This document shows positions 7,061 to 11,974 of a stretch of 11,974 nt of DNA, piece by piece. Every line of letters starts with the position of its first letter. The first letter of the stretch is position 1. Source of the stretch: CAZKUN01 sp964555935. GTDB taxonomy: Bacteria; Armatimonadota; Zipacnadia; Zipacnadales; VGFC01. The notes under the pieces were generated by a model that worked only from the letters and a program-made list of their open reading frames with translations, did no database searches and was not told the origin of the DNA. The DNA lies in assembly GCA_964555935.1 (NCBI GenBank), contig CAZKUN010000271.1, forward strand, positions 1 through 11,974, in the 5' to 3' direction. A program made the position numbers and the translations under genes.

Positions 7061-7119
7061 AGCGATGCCGCGCCGCCGAGGCAAGCACGCGCCAGCGGCT
7101 GGCCCCCGGGGCTCTGGAC

Positions 7120-8886
7120 TCAACGTGCAGGCCGCACGCGTCGCCCCTTCATCGGCAGCCGCGATCGACGCCTGAACAGGCTCCGAAGTCCATTGTCAAT
7201 TGCCGCGAATACCGCCCGCGCTACCACGCTATTCATAACTGGTTCCGGAACCTGGTAGGTGATCTGCACCACCAGCTCCTCCGGGGCCAGTTTCAGTTCT
7301 TGGACGCAACCTCGGACCAGTTCCTTCTTCTCAGCCATGTTCCCGTGAGCCATCACCTTGCCCAGGTTGCCGCGATACGCCATCGCCTCTTGGCGGCTGA
7401 TGCGCGGGGGAGGGGTGGCCTGAGCCACCCGGGTCTCAAGTGCCGATCGATCGCTGATCAACTCATGGAGCCGCTCATTGGCCCATCCCGCGTCCTCAAG
7501 CCCATCCTCGATGGCTTGGCGGACGTTGGAGATCTTGGCATCGATGGCCGCCAGCTTGCGCTTCGCGTCTGGGTCATGGCCCGTCTCGCCCTGCCAGAGC
7601 GTCTGCAGCTCCTCGTTGATCAGGCGTGTGAACTCGCGCTCGTCGGCGCAGAATTTCAGCAGCTCTTGCATCCCATCGATGACCTCGGCCTCTACTTCAT
7701 CCTGCGGCACGTATACGCCGGATCCGCAGCCCTTGCCCTTGCGATACGGTTGGCTGCCGCAGCAGTAATACCGATGCCTCCCGTTCTGAAAGCCAATCAT
7801 GTTGCTGCCACAGCGGCTACAGACAAACAGGCCGCCGCTGAGGATGTACGAGGATGTCTTGCTGCGGTTGGATGTGCGATCGAACCGCGCCGGCCGGTTC
7901 CGGCGGCGCGCGTCGGCGATCGCCTTGGCTTCGTCTTCCGTGATCAGGGCTGGGTGAGCGTTGGGCACGATCTCCCACTCTTCCGGTGGGCGCTTGGAGC
8001 CGTTCTTGTTGTGGACGTTCCAGACTCCGTACCCCGCGTACTTGAGGAGCGTATTGGGCTGGAGCAAGGAGTTCCAGGTGGACGTGCTCCAGTACTTGCC
8101 CCGTCGCGCCGGGATCTCGCTGTCGTTGCAGAAGTCCCGCAAGTCATCCAGCGAAGCTCCCTTCGCCGCCAACTCGATGAGGCAATGGCGCGCCCATTCG
8201 TGGGCCGGACGACCAGCGACGACGGTCTCGTCAGGCAGCCAAATGCTCTTCATGATTGATCGGCCACGAGCCTCGCCGCGATGCAGCCGCTCTGCCCGAT
8301 ACCCCCAGAGCGGCTGGCCACCGTTCTTGTAGCACCAGCCCGTCTCGGAGTCGCGGGTCCGGATGTTGCTGCGCTGCCCCTTGCGAGTGTGGAAGCCGAC
8401 CTCGCGGGAGTATGCCTCGTTCTTGGCGTGTAAGATGCTCTCCATGTAGACCCCCGCGACGCTCTCGGGGTCGAACTCGGGGTCGTTGAGGGAGATGACA
8501 TCGACACTATGCTCTCGAAGCTCCTGGATGAGCGACCGGCCACGAGCGCTGTCTCGGGAGAAACGGCTAAGGTCGTGGACTAGGATGACCGCGATACCGG
8601 GGTCGGCCTTGGCCGCCTCGATCATCCTGTCAAACTCCGGGCGCTTGGTCCCCTTCTTGAAGGCACTCCCGGTCTCGATGTACTCGCGGACAACTTCCAT
8701 GCCGCGTCTCTCTGCGAAGTCGCGGATCTCACGGAGTTGCGCCGGAATGGAGAGGCCCATCTCCTCCTGCATGTCAGTGCTGACGCGAGCCCACGCAAAT
8801 CCTCGGACGATCGCATCCGTCGCGTCCGGCTTTTCGCGCCCGATGCCTGCGGTGAGCGCTGTTAATAGGTCCGAGTCACTGCCCAT
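7120..8886 (-). CDS. Large serine recombinase (site-specific integrase)
   Basis: A 588 aa protein with the layout of large serine recombinases. The resolvase catalytic domain is at about residues 28-170, with the nucleophile S36 in ARVSTDMQ and further active-site arginines in LSRFSRD (R108, R111). The recombinase domain is at about 190-330 (GGQPLWGYRAE onward). A zinc ribbon is at about 356-387 (CSRCG, YYCCG, GCG). A coiled coil is at about 440-490. These enzymes join attP and attB through a serine-DNA link and integrate or excise phages, ICEs and other islands without host factors. The ATG at 8886 has GGAGG 7 nt upstream. It is the last gene of the right-hand cluster, and its stop meets the 5' end of the URO-D-like gene, so it probably marks the left border of an integrated element. 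The basic C-terminus (FRRRSR, then MKGRRVRPAR) may bind DNA. Confidence 0.95.
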   Translation of the reverse strand: MGSDSDLLTALTAGIGREKPDATDAIVRGFAWARVSTDMQEEMGLSIPAQLREIRDFAERRGMEVVREYIETGSAFKKGTKRPEFDRMIEAAKADPGIAVILVHDLSRFSRDSARGRSLIQELREHSVDVISLNDPEFDPESVAGVYMESILHAKNEAYSREVGFHTRKGQRSNIRTRDSETGWCYKNGGQPLWGYRAERLHRGEARGRSIMKSIWLPDETVVAGRPAHEWARHCLIELAAKGASLDDLRDFCNDSEIPARRGKYWSTSTWNSLLQPNTLLKYAGYGVWNVHNKNGSKRPPEEWEIVPNAHPALITEDEAKAIADARRRNRPARFDRTSNRSKTSSYILSGGLFVCSRCGSNMIGFQNGRHRYYCCGSQPYRKGKGCGSGVYVPQDEVEAEVIDGMQELLKFCADEREFTRLINEELQTLWQGETGHDPDAKRKLAAIDAKISNVRQAIEDGLEDAGWANERLHELISDRSALETRVAQATPPPRISRQEAMAYRGNLGKVMAHGNMAEKKELVRGCVQELKLAPEELVVQITYQVPEPVMNSVVARAVFAAIDNGLRSLFRRRSRLPMKGRRVRPAR

Positions 8887-9054
8887 GGTGCTGCCTCCAA
8901 GCGACGCCTACGATGTGCCCTCGCCGCTTCGTCCTGTGATCGAGGTGAAACTGCCGTTCTCGGGCTTGCGGGATGTCACCTCCACCGGAGCCGATGCTGA
9001 GTCACGGCCCCGATGGAGGTGTTCGCCACACCCGTGGGCGCGCGCGGTCCCGGA

Positions 9055-9534
9055 CTACTGCGGTCGGCCGCTGTCGTCCATCAGCGCGGCGAGTGCAATG
9101 ATGTGCCTCCGACAGCGGGGTATGGACTTGAGTCGGTCGTCGACGAAGCGACGGATCTCATCACCGCTCATGGCGTGCCTTTTGGCCAACTCCGCGGCTA
9201 ACGCATCGGAGACGGGGGTCAACTCGCGCATGTGCCGTCCCATCTCGCGCACGAAGTCCCCGGGACATCGCTTTTGGTGGCCCCACGGCAGTACGGCCAC
9301 GCTGCTATGCCCTGGAATGGCAACAACTCGCGCCTCGTCCGTGCCGCTGAGGGTGGGATGGCCGGCCGCGCTCGCCTCGGCCGACCGCAGCTCACTATCC
9401 CTCGATTGCTTGGCGCTTTCTACGGACGGGTAGATATCGTCATCGAGGTCAATGTCTGGCAGCGTCTCACCTGCGGCGTACGCGAGGAGCACCGTCGCTG
9501 AACGATATGTGGCTACATGGTCGTAGAGTGTCAC
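9055..9534 (-). CDS. Hypothetical protein of the mobile element (159 aa)
   Basis: I do not recognise this protein. The GTG start at 9534 is chosen because AAGGAGGTG lies directly upstream at good spacing; the frame is open to 9582, but that would overlap the upstream gene. The N-terminal half has an acidic stretch (DIDLDDDIYPS, about 27-37). The middle, VVAIPGHSSVAVLPWGHQKRCPGDF (split at 71-84 and 85-94), is rich in Gly, His and Pro. The C-terminal half is helical and charged (EMGRHMREL, AKRHAMSGDEIRRFVDDRL). No signal peptide or membrane segment is seen. The gap to the upstream gene is 34 nt and to the recombinase 168 nt, so it may share their transcript. An accessory or regulatory role in the element is possible but not shown. 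Confidence 0.7.
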   Translation of the reverse strand: MTLYDHVATYRSATVLLAYAAGETLPDIDLDDDIYPSVESAKQSRDSELRSAEASAAGHPTLSGTDEARVVAIPGHSSVAVLPWGHQKRCPGDFVREMGRHMRELTPVSDALAAELAKRHAMSGDEIRRFVDDRLKSIPRCRRHIIALAALMDDSGRPQ

Positions 9535-9568
9535 TGCGACACCTCCTTGAGTTATTGGGGCGCTGTCG

Positions 9569-10201
9569 TTACAGGTGGGCATCGATGCTCACGATGACGT
9601 GCCCATCCTGGTAGCGCTTCAGCACTTCGCGCTGGCGCGCCAACCAGTGGTCTGGATCTTCCAGCGTTGCCTTTTCGCCTGGTTCGCCCTGCTTGTAGGC
9701 GATCTCGACCCAGTGGAAGTCGGGAGTCACGATGGCACGCAGATACCAGTCGATGCAGACATCTTCGGGGAGCGCCGTGTTCGCCCTCAGCTTCACATTG
9801 AAGTCGCTGTACTTGGCGAGACGGGCCTTGGCCTCCGGGTCATCCGGACGGGACGCCCCGACACCCAAGTACTCGTGGTTGCCAGTGAGCAGGCCGTTGA
9901 AACGGCCGCCGACAACCCACCAGTCCCACTCCGCTCGCGCCTTGCATATGCTGCGGGTTTGCCCGGCGATGAGGCAGAGAATGCACTCCTGGCTCATCCC
10001 GTCCGCGCGCAGTCCATCCTCGGTGAGGTCCACTGACGCGCCGAACGAAGTCGGGCACGGCTCGGAGTTGAAGCACCTCTCGCTCTGCAAGGCCATGCCC
10101 GGGAACCAGAACGGCTCCATTTGGCGTTCGACCTTGCTAATCAACACATCTGGTCCTTCCGGCTCTTGGTGCTCTACGATTACGCCTACGTGGCAATGCA
10201 T
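9569..10201 (-). CDS. Phage/plasmid-type hypothetical protein with an EWDWW-x2-GGRFNG motif (210 aa)
   Basis: The ATG at 10201 follows AAGGAGG with a 9-nt gap; the frame continues to 10288 but without a ribosome site. The beginning (MHCHVGVIVE) and the motif EWDWWVVGGRFNG at 91-103 resemble a widespread class of small phage and plasmid proteins that start like MSHFTVLVI and carry a WDWYQ-x-GGRW-type motif. No function is established for that class. Five cysteines (43, 49, 73, 76, 86), including a C-x2-C pair, could bind a metal. The C-terminus ends in a predicted strand, HVIVSIDAHL. Its place between the ATPase and the recombinase supports a mobile-element origin. Similarity to the phage class is from memory of the motif and is moderate. 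Confidence 0.75.
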   Translation of the reverse strand: MHCHVGVIVEHQEPEGPDVLISKVERQMEPFWFPGMALQSERCFNSEPCPTSFGASVDLTEDGLRADGMSQECILCLIAGQTRSICKARAEWDWWVVGGRFNGLLTGNHEYLGVGASRPDDPEAKARLAKYSDFNVKLRANTALPEDVCIDWYLRAIVTPDFHWVEIAYKQGEPGEKATLEDPDHWLARQREVLKRYQDGHVIVSIDAHL

Positions 10202-10303
10202 CAGTCTGCGCCTCCTTGGGTAATTGGACTGCAGATTCGGGCGCACAACTTGCCGGGGCGCGCACAACGAGGTAGACTCGGCTATCACGCGTTTGTCGTC
10301 CCT

Positions 10304-10335
10304 CGAAGGTCCCGCGCCCCGGCGCGGGGCTTTCG
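10304..10335. other. Strong GC-rich hairpin between the ATPase and 210 aa genes
   Basis: Arms 10304-10317 and 10322-10335 can pair over 14 bp with a 4-nt loop on the plus strand, with two G-T wobbles. On the minus strand, the direction of the genes, the two wobbles become A-C mismatches and a 7-bp perfect GC stem remains. No clear U-tract follows on either strand. It could weaken read-through or shape mRNA 5' of the 210 aa gene; it is not a textbook terminator. Confidence 0.45.
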
Positions 10336-10420
10336 GCCGTCTGCTTCCCTTCGTTCACCTCCTGGCTCGATCGTCGACACGACCCCGGCGCGCCGACGGT
10401 CATGCTCGATTTCCACGCAG

Positions 10421-11902
10421 CTACGACTCGATATCATCGGTCTGTAGTGGATCCCCCAGAATACCGTCATTAGCGTCATTGCCGTCAGAATCGCTGGAAT
10501 CTGGGGATATCTTGGATGACGACACGCGTGACGGTACTGCGCCACCGCCGTCATCGGTATCGTCATCGCGATCATTGCCCGGATCCCCGGCGGTGACCGA
10601 GTCACGCCATAGGAAGATGGTCCGGCTGGCCGACTCACGGTTGTACTCGACGTTCAGCCCAGCCGCAGAGAGGTTGGTGCGGACCTCGTTAAGTCGCTTC
10701 GTCAGCCACGCGGAGCTCTTCGGCCAGGATTTTGCCCGCGTGTCGACATGGTGCGTATCAGCAAGCCTATCGAGTTCGCGCAACAACTCGCTCGGCGTGC
10801 CGTCCCACGACACCCGGTCGCGCATCAGCGTCACGACCATCTGCGCGACTGGATTGCTCTCCAGGACCTCGTCGTTACGGGCGGTGGTGTTGAGCCCGAA
10901 AGCCTCGAGAAACCCCTCGTGTGAGAACCCCAATGCCTCGGCAATCGCGCAGCCCCAGAGAGCGAAATCGGCAAGACGTGGCAACCTGCTGATGGAGACG
11001 TCTGGCCGCAGTGACATCGCTTTGCTGAGCGCGTCTGCCATTCCCGCGAATATGGTGGGCCTTGCCTGTTCGAACCGCTCAAGCACCTCGCTCTCCGGCC
11101 GTCGCTTGTCCGCGTCGATGGGCTCGAGCGAGAGCATCAGACAGCGGTCGAGTAAGTCCGGCTTCTCTGCGGTGATGTTGATGCCGTTCAGGCCGACGAG
11201 ACGACGGTACTCGTAGACGACGTCGTCGTCGTCCGAGTAGAGCTCGCGCTTGCTGAACCCCTCGCCGGTGACGGCGCGGCAGAGCATGTCGCTGACGTCT
11301 TCCGGAATCCGACTGATGTTGTCGTAGAGTGGCGCGTAATGGTGGGCGAGCTGCTGGGCTAGTTGGGCACGGTCTCGCTCGAGTGACAGCGTCTCCAAAG
11401 CCGAGGGATCGATCAGCCGGCGGATCAACCGGAAGAAGGTCGTCTTCGCAGACCCCTGGGGCCCGTGCGTCAGCAATATCGGGTGCGGGATCCTCGGCAC
11501 GAGTGCCGCGACGAGGTACACGAGAAGAAGCAACTCGTCCTCGGGGGATGCGAGGTTGACGAACCTGAGAAGCTGGCGGATGTCTCCGCCGCCCGCGACC
11601 GGCTCAGGCTGGGGGCGCTGGTGTGCATAGGGACGAAACAGCGTGGGTGGATCCGACTCGATGTGCCAGCCGTGTGGATCGATCCGGATGGCCCTTCGAT
11701 CGCGATCGCTCAGATCATACCAGATCGCGCCATCGGCCTCAGCGACACGCACGTGGAGTGGGATTTCAGCACCCTTGTACGCGGCCTCGGCCTCGAGGAC
11801 ATTGAGCGCGGCAGAGATGGCCTGAGAGTTAGGAGCTTTGCCCTCGTCCTCGTAGAGCAGTCCCGCGAGGTAGCTCCTCAGGTGTCTGGCGCGACACGAC
11901 AT
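10421..11902 (-). CDS. Mobile-element ATP-binding protein (D5/SF3 helicase-like ATPase), N-terminally incomplete
   Basis: 493 aa from the first ATG. Walker A is GPQGSAKT (147-154). A Walker B-like segment is LYDNIS (about 192-197), followed by a sensor-like LVGLNGI (about 235-241) and DLLDR (249-253). LNVLEAEAAYKG, LHVRVAEADGAIWYDL and MADALSKAM match a known family of ATPases in phage-like and integrative elements, often beside a primase/polymerase, thought to act in element replication. The C-terminal 60 residues are a low-complexity Asp/Ser/Gly/Asn tail. The frame stays open for 15 codons upstream of 11902 to a TAG at 11950-11948. The codons just before this ATG (DGRRVT) look like continuing family sequence (a G-R-R/H-R-type strand before the helix RHLRSYLAGLLY). 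The true N-terminus is therefore probably lost or interrupted at the right-end repeats. No ribosome site supports this ATG. Confidence 0.85.
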   Translation of the reverse strand: MSCRARHLRSYLAGLLYEDEGKAPNSQAISAALNVLEAEAAYKGAEIPLHVRVAEADGAIWYDLSDRDRRAIRIDPHGWHIESDPPTLFRPYAHQRPQPEPVAGGGDIRQLLRFVNLASPEDELLLLVYLVAALVPRIPHPILLTHGPQGSAKTTFFRLIRRLIDPSALETLSLERDRAQLAQQLAHHYAPLYDNISRIPEDVSDMLCRAVTGEGFSKRELYSDDDDVVYEYRRLVGLNGINITAEKPDLLDRCLMLSLEPIDADKRRPESEVLERFEQARPTIFAGMADALSKAMSLRPDVSISRLPRLADFALWGCAIAEALGFSHEGFLEAFGLNTTARNDEVLESNPVAQMVVTLMRDRVSWDGTPSELLRELDRLADTHHVDTRAKSWPKSSAWLTKRLNEVRTNLSAAGLNVEYNRESASRTIFLWRDSVTAGDPGNDRDDDTDDGGGAVPSRVSSSKISPDSSDSDGNDANDGILGDPLQTDDIES

Positions 11903-11924
11903 GGTGACGCGTCGTCCGTCTGTT

Positions 11925-11974
11925 GACGGCGCTTTAAACGGGAGGCACTACGGCGGCGTTTGAAATGGGAGGCA
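11925..11974 (+). repeat. Right-end tandem pair of the 23-bp repeat, with a 4-bp spacer
   Basis: Two units at 11925-11947 and 11952-11974 read G(G/A)CGGCG, an 8-base mainly A/T part (CTTTAAAC or TTTGAAAT), then GGGAGGCA, separated by CTAC. The window ends exactly at the end of the second unit. Compared with the left-end pair, the units share length, end blocks and a T-N-A-A-like centre, and point in the opposite direction. The CTAC spacer creates the TAG that closes the ATPase frame upstream. Confidence 0.75.

Noticed and set aside
8887..8900. GGAGGCA before the recombinase as a further copy of the terminal repeat
   Set aside because: Only the ribosome-site-like core matches; the GGCGGCG block and the A/T middle are absent.
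8908..8979. Possible 23-codon frame (GTG start) between the 159 aa gene and the recombinase
   Set aside because: The only GGAGG overlaps the start codon, so it is not usable, and such a short frame has no other support.
10137..10403. Minus-strand frame of 88 aa across the ATPase-210 aa gap
   Set aside because: It runs into the start of the supported 210 aa gene, passes through the hairpin, and is dominated by Arg/Pro/Ala without motifs.

Overview
The window is GC-rich bacterial DNA in which every supportable gene lies on the minus strand, so transcription runs from high to low coordinates. The prepilin at the left edge has an N-terminal helix (FPVFARAREKARQ followed by SCLSN) of a type common in Armatimonadota and, in related forms, in planctomycetes and other PVC bacteria. 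Together with a LacI-controlled glycan operon and a URO-D-like protein, this suggests an uncultured soil or sediment Armatimonadota-like bacterium. That assignment is inference from protein style only.

Left part (about 1-7060), chromosomal carbohydrate locus. In transcription order it holds a URO-D/MtaA-like protein (7060-5873), a tandem double glycoside hydrolase of 828 aa (5719-3233), a predicted secreted protein joining a GATase1-like domain to an HExxH metalloprotease-like domain (3204-1660), a LacI-family repressor (1517-507), and a short type IV pilin-like protein (420-13). Four near-identical palindromes (core AAGCGCTT, best form TGTAAGCGCTTACA) occur only in front of the repressor (three copies) and in front of the hydrolase (one copy). 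Each of the two promoters has a perfect TTGACA -35 box and a palindrome just after the -10 box. The simplest reading is a self-repressing local regulator that also controls the hydrolase-peptidase operon.

Right part (about 7120-11974), mobile element. In transcription order it holds a D5-like/superfamily-3-type ATPase that lacks its N-terminal end (11902-10421), a 210 aa phage-type protein of unknown function (10201-9569), a 159 aa unknown protein (9534-9055) and a large serine recombinase (8886-7120). The recombinase stop codon lies at the 5' edge of the URO-D-like gene, so one junction of the element with the chromosome is probably near 7060-7123.

Both extreme ends of the window carry two copies of the same degenerate 23-bp repeat (GGCGGCG, about 8 mostly A/T bases, GGGAGGCA), pointing outward at each end. 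The repeats coincide with the ends of the two terminal reading frames, both of which look shortened. This is the structure least explained by the gene content. It may be a dispersed repeat at which the assembly stopped, or an assembly artefact.
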